This document shows, piece by piece, positions 53,878-61,620 of a stretch of 64,000 bases of DNA. The stretch is from Hellea sp. (lineage in GTDB: Bacteria; Pseudomonadota; Alphaproteobacteria; Caulobacterales; Maricaulaceae). Both the position numbers and the translations under genes were made by a program. The notes under the pieces were generated by a model. It did no database searches and was not told where the DNA came from. It saw nothing but the letters and a program-made list of their open reading frames with translations. The stretch is taken from NCBI GenBank assembly GCA_020627655.1, contig JAHDGM010000002.1, positions 46,961 to 110,960 of the forward strand, given 5' to 3'. The first letter of the stretch is position 1. Every line of letters starts with the position of its first letter.

Positions 53878-54365
53878 TCATGCGGTTGAACTGTTCTAGG
53901 CTTGCTACAATTTTTTACAGTGGTTTCAAGTCGTGCCAAAGGCGGGTTATTTCGCGCATGTCTTAACTTAAGCCCATGTGATACTCGAAAGAAGTCCTCA
54001 GCAATTGAGGCTTGTTGTTCCAGGCCGAAATCAAGAAGCCTATCGCCTTCATTGAGGAAGTAGGCGTAGCGACGATCCAGCCAGCGGGGCGAGTATAGCC
54101 CAATACCAAGATAGTTATATTGCCAAACATGGACAATTTCGTGAACTAAATGCGCACAATGCATCAAATCATTATGAGCATGCATGTCATTAGGATAAAA
54201 AATTTTATAGCCGCGCACTACCGTAACATTATGCGGTGTCAGAGGTGTCCATTTTCTGTGATGAATTTCGACGCGCGATACATCTATTCCTGCTGCAATG
54301 CTGGCCGGAATGACGTCTTTTTCCCATTGCGACAGAGGGCGGCTGTTATGCTGACGCCTAAGCAC
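53841..54365 (-). CDS. Zincin-like protein with HExxH (vgr-related type)
   Basis: A 174-residue protein starting with GTG directly after the gloB stop. It carries the zinc motif HLVHEIVHVWQYN (HEIVH near 94-98) and a downstream acid in FLNEGDRLLDFGLEQQASIAED. The order SRPLSQWEKDVIPASIAAGIDVSRVEIHH, read in pieces, resembles short alphaproteobacterial proteins labelled vgr-related, which have a DUF4157-like fold. Its 3' end overlaps the converging EAL gene by 37 bases. A peptidase role is possible; the substrate is unknown. Confidence 0.72.
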   Translation of the reverse strand: MLRRQHNSRPLSQWEKDVIPASIAAGIDVSRVEIHHRKWTPLTPHNVTVVRGYKIFYPNDMHAHNDLMHCAHLVHEIVHVWQYNYLGIGLYSPRWLDRRYAYFLNEGDRLLDFGLEQQASIAEDFFRVSHGLKLRHARNNPPLARLETTVKNCSKPRTVQPHDYKMVGFPKKKP

Positions 54366-55097
54366 TTAAAAATTATCTTTGGCTTTACGGATTGCGCCGA
54401 GGCGTTCGGCGCTGTTAGCTCTGACAAATGGATTGGCTAATTTTTCGGCCATAACAGTCGTAGGTATAGTCGGTAAATTGTTCGCGCGTCGGGTTTTGGC
54501 TTTTGCCATAAAGTCAATAAGCGCCTGATTGTCGGGTTCGACGGTTAAGGCAAATCGCCCATTCGACAAAGTATATTCATGAGCGCAGTAAAGAAGCGTA
54601 TCATCGGGTAGGGCGCTTATTTTAGCCAGACTGTCAAACATCTGCTCTGGCGTTCCCTCAAATAAACGTCCGCAGCCGAGCGCGAAAATAGTATCCCCGA
54701 CAAAAGCTGCCTGTGCGCTGGGAATATGATAAATAATATGTCCAATAGTATGGCCGGGCGTTTCCATGACGTGAACATCATGCCCGGCAAAATTAAAATG
54801 GTCGCCGTCTTTAAGCCCGATATCAAGACCAGGGAGGCGCTTGCGGTCGGCTTCACATCCGATAATTTTAAGGTCATATAACTTCTTAAGTTCCAAATTA
54901 CCGCCTGCATGATCCCAGTGGTGGTGCGTGTTCCAGATATGTGTGAGTGTCCAACCTTTTTCTTCGAGTGCGAGCACAATTTTGTCGACCTCGGGCGTGT
55001 CTATACAGGCTGTCTCTCCTGTGTCTGGGCTGCGAACTAAAAAGCCATAATTATCTTGCAGGCATGGAAACATATGAATTTGAAGTGGGGACGTCAC
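54366..55097 (-). CDS. gloB: Hydroxyacylglutathione hydrolase (glyoxalase II)
   Basis: A 243-residue metallo-beta-lactamase-fold enzyme that hydrolyses S-lactoylglutathione. The metal motif is NTHHHWDHAGGN (THxHxDH); further ligands are in METPGHTIGHI, VGDTIFALGCGR and YCAHEYTLSN. A GTG start at 55097 is chosen because AGAGGAAA lies seven bases before it; an ATG at 55115 and a TTG at 55124 are in frame but lack a site. It is divergent from the methyltransferase gene. Confidence 0.95.
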   Translation of the reverse strand: MTSPLQIHMFPCLQDNYGFLVRSPDTGETACIDTPEVDKIVLALEEKGWTLTHIWNTHHHWDHAGGNLELKKLYDLKIIGCEADRKRLPGLDIGLKDGDHFNFAGHDVHVMETPGHTIGHIIYHIPSAQAAFVGDTIFALGCGRLFEGTPEQMFDSLAKISALPDDTLLYCAHEYTLSNGRFALTVEPDNQALIDFMAKAKTRRANNLPTIPTTVMAEKLANPFVRANSAERLGAIRKAKDNF

Positions 55098-55147
55098 AGT
55101 GGTTTCCTCTTTCATTCGGGGCAAGGCTCGTTATTCTATAAAAGATC

Positions 55148-55888
55148 ATGCGGCAGAACGTAAGACAGCTTGAAAGTTTTTATGCAGCGCCTCTCGGCGG
55201 TGCTGCTGTGAATATGGTGCTGCGCCGTTTATCGACGGTTTGGCCGGATCTACAAGGTCGTAGCGTTCTCGGGTATGGATATTGCTATCCCTTTCTGACT
55301 CCCTACCTAAACTCTGCCAAACGCGTAGTTTTAGCAATGCCGGGCGGCATGGGCGGGATAGCTCAGCGTTCGTCACGCGGAATTATGACTTGTCTTACGG
55401 AAAGCCGGGCAATGCCATTTGAAGACGCTCAGTTTGACAATGTATTGGTGGCCCATGGGCTTGAAGAAGCGTTGTATGTGCCGGAACTGATGAAAGAGCT
55501 TTGGCGCATTACCCGCCCAGAAGGACGTATCATAGTTGTGGCCGCTAACCGGGCAGGGTTATGGGCGCGTTCTGATCGAAGTCCGTATGGCGCAGGGCGC
55601 CCTTATAACCGTTCACAGCTGAAAGCCGTTTTATCGGATGCGGGGTTTATGCCGACCATGTCCTCAGGCGCGCTTTACATTCCTCCGTCAAAAGCGCTAA
55701 CGCGAAAGACCGTTCTAAATGTGACCGAAACATTTGGCGAAACCGTTTGGCCAGGATTTTCGGGACTGGTACTTGTCGAAGCCGTTAAGCGTCTATATGC
55801 GGAACCTTCCGGGAAACAAAAAGAGGGAATAAAGTCGAGGCCCATATTCAATCCTGCTCCTATTGGTAATACGGCCAGTCGCAAATAA
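55148..55888 (+). CDS. SAM-dependent methyltransferase-like protein
   Basis: A 246-residue class I methyltransferase-like protein. Motif I is weak (RSVLGYGYCYPFLT, lacking the GxGxG run); motif II/post I is FDNVLVAHGLEEALYVPELMKELWRI in pieces, and TRPEGRIIVVAANRAGLWAR is typical of this group. Such genes are commonly divergent from gloB in alphaproteobacteria. The substrate is unknown and the glycine loop may bind SAM loosely or not at all. Confidence 0.8.
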   Translation: MRQNVRQLESFYAAPLGGAAVNMVLRRLSTVWPDLQGRSVLGYGYCYPFLTPYLNSAKRVVLAMPGGMGGIAQRSSRGIMTCLTESRAMPFEDAQFDNVLVAHGLEEALYVPELMKELWRITRPEGRIIVVAANRAGLWARSDRSPYGAGRPYNRSQLKAVLSDAGFMPTMSSGALYIPPSKALTRKTVLNVTETFGETVWPGFSGLVLVEAVKRLYAEPSGKQKEGIKSRPIFNPAPIGNTASRK

Positions 55889-55892
55889 TTCC

Positions 55893-56678
55893 ATGACAGA
55901 TAAAACATCAAATATTCCGGATATAAACCAATTGCGTCAGGATATAGACCGCGTTGATAATCTGTTGCTGGACCTCATCGCCAAACGGTTAGAGCTTGCT
56001 GGACAGGTTCGCAAAGCTAAAAGCGGCGTGAGACTTTGGCGACCCTCCCGGGAACATTCACTTGTTCACGATCTGGCGACAGCGGCCGATAATACCCCGC
56101 CTGAATTAGTCGCTCGTATCTGGGCCGAACTTATGAGTGCATCTTTGGCCCTGCAAGGTCCTATGCGGCTCCACATTTCACTGGAGGGTGATGCCCTGCA
56201 ATCCTGGTCCATGGTTCGAGACCGCTTTGGCGCTGCGTTGCCGACTATTTCTTATCCAACGACCAGTGCAGCGCTCGCAGCAGCTTACGCCGAAGAGGAA
56301 GGTGTCGCTGTGATTCCAGCGCCTGGCGGTATGCAGCGATGGTGGACATCTTTGACATCGGGCGGTGCGCTTGAGGACATGAATATTCTTGCGGCTCTTC
56401 CCAGAGCAGGGGCTACAGATTGGCCAGTCGCCGTTGCGGTGGCCACTGCGGATATACTCCCGTCAGGGGATGATGTGACTTTACTGGCACTCAGCCATCC
56501 ACAAGTGGCATTAGACGCCGGATTAGATGTTAGGCTGCGGGCCGAAACAGGTGATCATAAGCTTTTAAGTGTCGATGGCTTTGTTGATCCGGATGGCCCT
56601 GAAATGATGAACATAAAGGAGTCTTGTCCTGATGCAAAAGTCATCGGTAGCTGGGCTCGGCCTTTGGTGACAGAGTAG
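55893..56678 (+). CDS. Chorismate mutase fused to a prephenate-dehydratase-like domain
   Basis: A 261-residue protein; the start at 55893 follows the upstream stop by four bases. Residues 1-85 are an AroQ-type chorismate mutase: LRQDIDRVDNLLLDLIAKRLELAGQVRKAK, seen in pieces, and RPSREHSLVHDLA. The remaining 175 residues look like a prephenate dehydratase-type binding fold (SYPTTSAALAAAYAEEEGVAVIPAPGG), but the Thr-Arg-Phe catalytic motif of PheA is absent. It precedes tyrA by one base, so it feeds prephenate to tyrosine synthesis. The second domain may be regulatory. Confidence 0.8.
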   Translation: MTDKTSNIPDINQLRQDIDRVDNLLLDLIAKRLELAGQVRKAKSGVRLWRPSREHSLVHDLATAADNTPPELVARIWAELMSASLALQGPMRLHISLEGDALQSWSMVRDRFGAALPTISYPTTSAALAAAYAEEEGVAVIPAPGGMQRWWTSLTSGGALEDMNILAALPRAGATDWPVAVAVATADILPSGDDVTLLALSHPQVALDAGLDVRLRAETGDHKLLSVDGFVDPDGPEMMNIKESCPDAKVIGSWARPLVTE

Positions 56679-56679
56679 T

Positions 56680-57588
56680 ATGGCGATCTATAGTCATATA
56701 CTTATTATAGGCGGCGGGCTTATCGGATCGTCCATGGCCAGAGCTATACGCGCTCATAATATGGCTGAGCGTCTCTCTATTATGGATATATCTTCTGAGG
56801 CTCGAGGCGTTTTGCGTACACTTGATGTCGCCGATGATATCACTGATGAATATAAGGATATCATTACCACTGCCGATCTGGTTGTTTTGGCCACGCCGCC
56901 GGGTATCATGAAACAAATCGGATCTGATGTAGTCAGCCATATGAAATCCGGCGCTACCTTAACCGACGTTGCTTCCATCAAGCTGGATATAGCTAAGCAT
57001 TTCACGGCATTTATGCGTGATGATATTGCGTTAATCCCGGGACACCCAATTGCGGGAACCGAGAATAGCGGCCCTGCTGCAGGCTTTGCTGAACTGTTTC
57101 AGGACCGCTGGTGTATTCTTACGCCGGATGATCATGTGAACTCCCAGGCTTTAGAAAAACTTCAATCTCTTTGGGAAGGTATTGGGTCGCAGGTCGCCAT
57201 TATGGACGCAGCGCGGCATGATGTGGTTTTGGCGACAACATCTCACGTGCCTCATTTAATTGCCTATACACTTGTGGGAACGGCCATGGATATGGAAACC
57301 GTAACACGGAATGATGTGGTCAAATATTCCGCTGGTGGTTTCCGGGATTTTACCAGAATTGCCGCGTCTGACCCACAAATGTGGCGCGATGTTTTCCTGC
57401 AAAACAAAGACGGTGTCCTTGAGGTTGTTGATCGTTTCATTGAGGATTTATCGGCGCTTAAACGGGCTATCCGCTGGGATGATGGTGATACATTGATGGA
57501 ACACTTTTCCAAGACCCGTGACATTCGCCGTCATATTGTTGACGCGGGGCAAGATACTGACAAACCTGATTTTGGCCGGGAAAGCTGA
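56680..57588 (+). CDS. tyrA: Prephenate/arogenate dehydrogenase
   Basis: A 302-residue NAD(P)-dependent enzyme of tyrosine synthesis (cyclohexadienyl type). It shows the nucleotide motif IIGGGLIGSSMARAIRAH, the active-site His in PGHPIAGTENSGPAAG, RWCILTP, and TSHVPHLIAYTL, then SAGGFRDFTRIAASDPQMWRDVF in pieces. It is paired with the chorismate mutase fusion upstream and a cupin gene whose ATG directly follows its stop. Confidence 0.95.
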   Translation: MAIYSHILIIGGGLIGSSMARAIRAHNMAERLSIMDISSEARGVLRTLDVADDITDEYKDIITTADLVVLATPPGIMKQIGSDVVSHMKSGATLTDVASIKLDIAKHFTAFMRDDIALIPGHPIAGTENSGPAAGFAELFQDRWCILTPDDHVNSQALEKLQSLWEGIGSQVAIMDAARHDVVLATTSHVPHLIAYTLVGTAMDMETVTRNDVVKYSAGGFRDFTRIAASDPQMWRDVFLQNKDGVLEVVDRFIEDLSALKRAIRWDDGDTLMEHFSKTRDIRRHIVDAGQDTDKPDFGRES

Positions 57589-57915
57589 ATGAAGCGCGTT
57601 GCAATTCAGGGCGGTCATATGGTTTGGCTTATGGATGACACGATTGAGTCTGGAGCGAACCAAAGTCTTGCTGAAATGTATGTAAACCCTGGGGAAGTTT
57701 CAGAGCTGCATTGCCATGGCAATTGTACGGAAGTGGTTTATTTAATTTCAGGCCATATTCGGCAACGTATCAATGATGAGTGGATTGAAATGCGCGCCGG
57801 AGATGTATGCTTGATCCCATTTGGCGCAAAACATCAAACTAAGAATATTGGTGATGAGATAGCCAAGATGGTTTTAGCCTATTCGTCGGGTATACGCGAA
57901 TATGAAGCTGTTTGA
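57589..57915 (+). CDS. Single-domain cupin coupled to tyrA
   Basis: A 108-residue cupin. Metal-binding residues are in SELHCHGNCTEVVYLISG (two His, one Glu) and LIPFGAKHQTKN (His). It starts at the base after the tyrA stop (TGAATG), so it is made together with it. Family members include ring-cleaving and isomerase enzymes. A role with aromatic intermediates is suggested by position only. Confidence 0.85.
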   Translation: MKRVAIQGGHMVWLMDDTIESGANQSLAEMYVNPGEVSELHCHGNCTEVVYLISGHIRQRINDEWIEMRAGDVCLIPFGAKHQTKNIGDEIAKMVLAYSSGIREYEAV

Positions 57916-57923
57916 TGAATTGA

Positions 57924-58892
57924 TCAGTTTTCTCTGACCGGCATCGGTACATTGCAAAGCGATAACCGTCCCGCAGGGTCTACAAACCAGTCTTCTTTAC
58001 GATAGCGCCGCGCATCCAGGTAATTCTTAAATACTTGAGTGTCGGTTCGCATAACTTGTAGCGGTATTCTATCGGTTTCAGGCAGCTCTGATCCCAAACT
58101 AACGGTTATAATTCTGGTATATTCTTCCGGTGTTTCATAAAAACCCAATGGCCCTGTGCCGCGCGGTAATGACGATAAATATTCCATGCCGATGAGCACC
58201 CGCCCAACCAGTGTAACATTGCGGTCGAGATGACGCGGGGAGTGCCCGGTTACGGCGTAGAGACTGGAGCCATTACCGCTATCAATTTCGCTGCCGCGGC
58301 CAACGCCAACCATGCCGTAGCAATGAGCCATGCCAATTTTATTAGCGGACTTGTCACCTGCTACCGGGAAGCCATAAGCATAGCCGGCTTGTTTTTGATA
58401 AATATCGCCATCTTTTAATAAGGTGACTGGCATATCTTCAGGCCAGTTTCTTTCCCATTCCTGCGCGAGTTTTGTTTTAGCCGTTCCTTGAGATTTCGGA
58501 TTATCTTCATTGCTGTCGCCCCATTGCGCAACATAGTTATCATGAGACCGTATGATGTGAAGGCCATCGAAATATTGCTCGCGTACTAATGTTTTTATAT
58601 TCGCCACATGATTAGGCGCAAATTGCGGGGCAAGCTCGATAATTACGCGCCTGTTTTCCAGTTCCATATAAAGCGTATTATCCGGGTCAACATCGCGCCA
58701 ATCATTATCTGTTGCAGCTGTTATGGCTTCGGATGTTGTAAGTATATTATCCGGATTGATTGTGGTTTCAGAAACGCCATGTGGAATGTCTTGATCGTCT
58801 TTTACGACTGGGCCAGCTATAAGATTGATCCAGCAATATGTGAGGACGCCGCCGAGAAAAATGAAGAATAGAGGTTTTAAAATAGGTTTCAT
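57924..58892 (-). CDS. Cyclophilin-type peptidylprolyl isomerase-like protein, membrane anchored
   Basis: A 322-residue protein with an N-terminal signal or anchor (LKPLFFIFLGGVLTYCWINLIAG). The cyclophilin-type core is divergent: VIIELAPQFAPNHVANIKTLV, YFDGLHIIRSHDNYVAQWGD, KIGMAHCYGMVGVGRG and DRNVTLVGRVLIGMEYL. The typical FHRVIxxF is read as LHIIRSHDNYVAQ. The ATG at 58892 is used; a TTG at 58910 is in frame. It acts in the periplasm if active. It stands alone, convergent with the cupin gene. Confidence 0.82.
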   Translation of the reverse strand: MKPILKPLFFIFLGGVLTYCWINLIAGPVVKDDQDIPHGVSETTINPDNILTTSEAITAATDNDWRDVDPDNTLYMELENRRVIIELAPQFAPNHVANIKTLVREQYFDGLHIIRSHDNYVAQWGDSNEDNPKSQGTAKTKLAQEWERNWPEDMPVTLLKDGDIYQKQAGYAYGFPVAGDKSANKIGMAHCYGMVGVGRGSEIDSGNGSSLYAVTGHSPRHLDRNVTLVGRVLIGMEYLSSLPRGTGPLGFYETPEEYTRIITVSLGSELPETDRIPLQVMRTDTQVFKNYLDARRYRKEDWFVDPAGRLSLCNVPMPVREN

Positions 58893-58923
58893 CAGGGGAT
58901 TGTGACCCAATGAAACTGATTTA

Positions 58924-60210
58924 TCAATTCCCCTTATAAACCACGCCGCCTTTCATCACAAAGTCTACATCCAGAAGTTCTGAAATATCTTCCAGAGGAT
59001 TGCCATTAACGGCAATCAGGTCGGCTTCCTTCCCGTTCTCCAGGGAGCCGATCTTATCATCCATTTCAATATGTTTGGCGGCAATTACCGTGGCAGCTTT
59101 AATGGCATCCATTTCGCTCATGCCGGCCTTGATCATATATTGAAATTCTTGTGCATTATCGCCATGTTTAGAAACGCCTGTATCTGTACCAAAGGCAACG
59201 TTGACGCCGTTTTCCCAAGCAATTGTCAGCATATCCTGCATTTGCGGGCCGACTTCGAGGGCTTTCTTTGCGCTGTTAGGTGGCAGCCAATCATAATTCT
59301 CTGCCCAGTCAACAACGGTCATTCCGGCGAGAACTGTTGGCACAAGCGTCGCATTATTGCGTTTGAATAATAGGGCGGTATTGCGGTCCAGATACGTGCC
59401 GTGCTCAATAGAGGATACGCCAGCTTTCAAGGCTGCTTCGATACCGTCTTTGCCGTGCGCATGAGCCGTAACCTTACGTCCCATTTTCCGAGCGGTTTCG
59501 ACAATGGCGTTCAGTTCATCATCGAAAAACTGCTGACCAGTCCCGGCATTAGTGTTGGAGAGCACGCCGCCGGTTGCGGTGATTTTGATAACATCAGCAC
59601 CACGTTTTACGGCTTTTCGAACAGCGCGGCGGCAATCGGCAACACCGTCACAAATAGTTGGAGAATGAAAAATATCGAGTATGTCTTCGCGGTAACCATG
59701 AGCATCTCCGTGTCCGCCCGTGACTGAAACAGCATTACCGGATGCGCGGATATGTGGTCCCGGAACTTTACCTGCATTTATAGCGCGGCGCAGCGCAAAG
59801 ATTTCAGGCGGTCCGCCGACATCTTGCACAGCGGTAAAGCCTGCCATTAAGGTTTTACGAGCATTATCGGCAGCGTTGTAAGCAATATCACCAGATTCGA
59901 GGGTCACACCTTGGAGCCGCACCTGCGGGTTCCATTCTCCGCGAAGGTGCACATGACTGTCGATGAGTCCGGGCAATACAAAGTGATCGGATAGATCAAT
60001 AACTTTATCTTCTGGGCCGGCTTCTAGAAATCCGCTTTGTACATCTTCGATTTTGCCATCGACGATAATAATCGTTTGCTTGGTTTTGGCCGGTTCTCCA
60101 GGAACCGCGAGAACTTCGCCCGCATGGATAAGGGTATGAGCACCTTCATGAGCGTTAGCCGAAATGGCTGTGCCGAGGGCCAGAAGACTGGCGCAGATTA
60201 TTTTTTTCAT
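58924..60210 (-). CDS. Secreted amidohydrolase-family protein
   Basis: A 428-residue metal-dependent hydrolase with a Sec signal (SLLALGTAISANAHE). The metal motif is GLIDSHVHLRGEWN (H-x-H), followed by KITATGGVLSN with the bridging Lys place, HAHGKDGIEAAL, SIEHGTYLD and the Asp in AFGTDTGVSKHG. This is the imidazolonepropionase-like group, where secreted members act as peptidases or prolidases. Full length. It has its own promoter region upstream of 60210. Confidence 0.92.
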   Translation of the reverse strand: MKKIICASLLALGTAISANAHEGAHTLIHAGEVLAVPGEPAKTKQTIIIVDGKIEDVQSGFLEAGPEDKVIDLSDHFVLPGLIDSHVHLRGEWNPQVRLQGVTLESGDIAYNAADNARKTLMAGFTAVQDVGGPPEIFALRRAINAGKVPGPHIRASGNAVSVTGGHGDAHGYREDILDIFHSPTICDGVADCRRAVRKAVKRGADVIKITATGGVLSNTNAGTGQQFFDDELNAIVETARKMGRKVTAHAHGKDGIEAALKAGVSSIEHGTYLDRNTALLFKRNNATLVPTVLAGMTVVDWAENYDWLPPNSAKKALEVGPQMQDMLTIAWENGVNVAFGTDTGVSKHGDNAQEFQYMIKAGMSEMDAIKAATVIAAKHIEMDDKIGSLENGKEADLIAVNGNPLEDISELLDVDFVMKGGVVYKGN

Positions 60211-60309
60211 ATCATTCCCCGAATATATGTGATCAGGAGGTTTTGCCGTAAAACCCGAATTTGTCCAGATTATTCACTTAGTGAGGGAAATGAGTCGTAA
60301 AGTTTAGGC

Positions 60310-61584
60310 CTAACTAAGAGCGTGATGGGCGATGTCGCGGCGGCAAAAGCCATGTTTCCAGTCTATGGCCTCATCAATAGCTTCATAGGCGCGAGTAACA
60401 GCTTGCTGCACAGTCTCTCCTGAGGCGGTAACGTTTAGAACACGTCCACCATTTGACAACAACATGCCCTTGTCATCATGCTTGGTTCCAGCATGAAAGA
60501 CCTTCACGCCTTCCATGTCATTAGCTGTATCGAGGCCTTTAATTACGGTGCCCTTTTTATAGGAACTCGGATAGCCTTTTGCTGCGAGCACAACATTGAC
60601 CACAGGTTCATCGAGCCAGGCTGGGGCCTCAACTTTGCTAAGCGAAGCTGTTTCTGCGGCAATGAAGATATCCATAAGGTCAGAGGATAACCGCCGCATT
60701 AAAACCTGACATTCCGGGTCGCCAAAGCGGACATTATATTCAATCAATTTCGGGCCTTGCTCCGTCATCATCAGGCCTGCAAACAGAACGCCCATAAAAG
60801 GATTTCCATCCTTTTTCATGCCGTAAACTGTTGGCTGGATGATTCTTTCCATCACGGTTTCCATAGCTTTCTGATCAAATATGGGTGCGGGTGAATAGGC
60901 ACCCATGCCGCCTGTATTTGGCCCTTTATCACCATCGTGAGCGCGTTTGTGATCTTGGGCTGCTATGAGCGGGATAGCCGTTTCACCGTCTGAAATGGCA
61001 AAAAAACTGGCTTCCTGTCCGGTCATGAATTCTTCTATAATAACTTTCTTGCCGGCCTCGCCAAATTTACCAGAGAAAAACTCTTCCAGTTCTTTATTAG
61101 CAGCTTTTTTTGTGGTTGGGATCACGACCCCTTTACCAGCTGCGAGACCATCGGCTTTGATGACGAATGGAGGTTTGTGAGCTTTGATATGGTCTTTGGC
61201 TGCTGCCAAATCTGTGAAGACCTTATAGCCAGCCGTTGGTATATTATAGCGATCACAGAAGTCTTTGGTAAACGCTTTGGAACTTTCGAGCTGCGCGGCG
61301 GCTTGCGTGGGACCAAAAACTCTAACGCCATTGTCTTGTAATAAATCCACTAACCCTAAAGCCAAGGGGGCTTCCGGACCGACAATGACAAAGTCAATGT
61401 CCATGCTTTGAACCAGACCTAAAATTCCTATGATATCATCAACCGCTATGGGGACGGTTGCAGCGACTTCGGCGATGCCCGCATTTCCCGGCGCGCAGAC
61501 CAATTCTGTGACATGTTGGCTTTGAGCGAGCTTCCAGGCAATGGCATGTTCGCGGCCACCGCTACCGATCAAAAGAACTTTCAT
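60310..61584 (-). CDS. purD: Phosphoribosylamine-glycine ligase
   Basis: A 424-residue ATP-grasp enzyme of purine synthesis. It begins MKVLLIGSGGREHAIAWKL at 61584, with GAGGAT before it; a longer start at 61638 would run into the divergent xseA. Conserved blocks are FVIKADGLAAGKGVVI, EEFMTGQEASFFAISDG, AQDHKRAHDGDKGPNTGGMGAYSPAP in pieces, and YNVRFGDPECQ. It is divergent from xseA with only 36 bases between the starts. Confidence 0.97.
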   Translation of the reverse strand: MKVLLIGSGGREHAIAWKLAQSQHVTELVCAPGNAGIAEVAATVPIAVDDIIGILGLVQSMDIDFVIVGPEAPLALGLVDLLQDNGVRVFGPTQAAAQLESSKAFTKDFCDRYNIPTAGYKVFTDLAAAKDHIKAHKPPFVIKADGLAAGKGVVIPTTKKAANKELEEFFSGKFGEAGKKVIIEEFMTGQEASFFAISDGETAIPLIAAQDHKRAHDGDKGPNTGGMGAYSPAPIFDQKAMETVMERIIQPTVYGMKKDGNPFMGVLFAGLMMTEQGPKLIEYNVRFGDPECQVLMRRLSSDLMDIFIAAETASLSKVEAPAWLDEPVVNVVLAAKGYPSSYKKGTVIKGLDTANDMEGVKVFHAGTKHDDKGMLLSNGGRVLNVTASGETVQQAVTRAYEAIDEAIDWKHGFCRRDIAHHALS

Positions 61585-61620
61585 GATTTTATCCTCTGGT
61601 TTGTGGCGTGTGTTAGCTTT

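Noticed and set aside
57924-58892. Converging cupin-cyclophilin overlap as an antisense pair
   Set aside because: The genes do not overlap; the eight-base gap is ordinary for converging genes.
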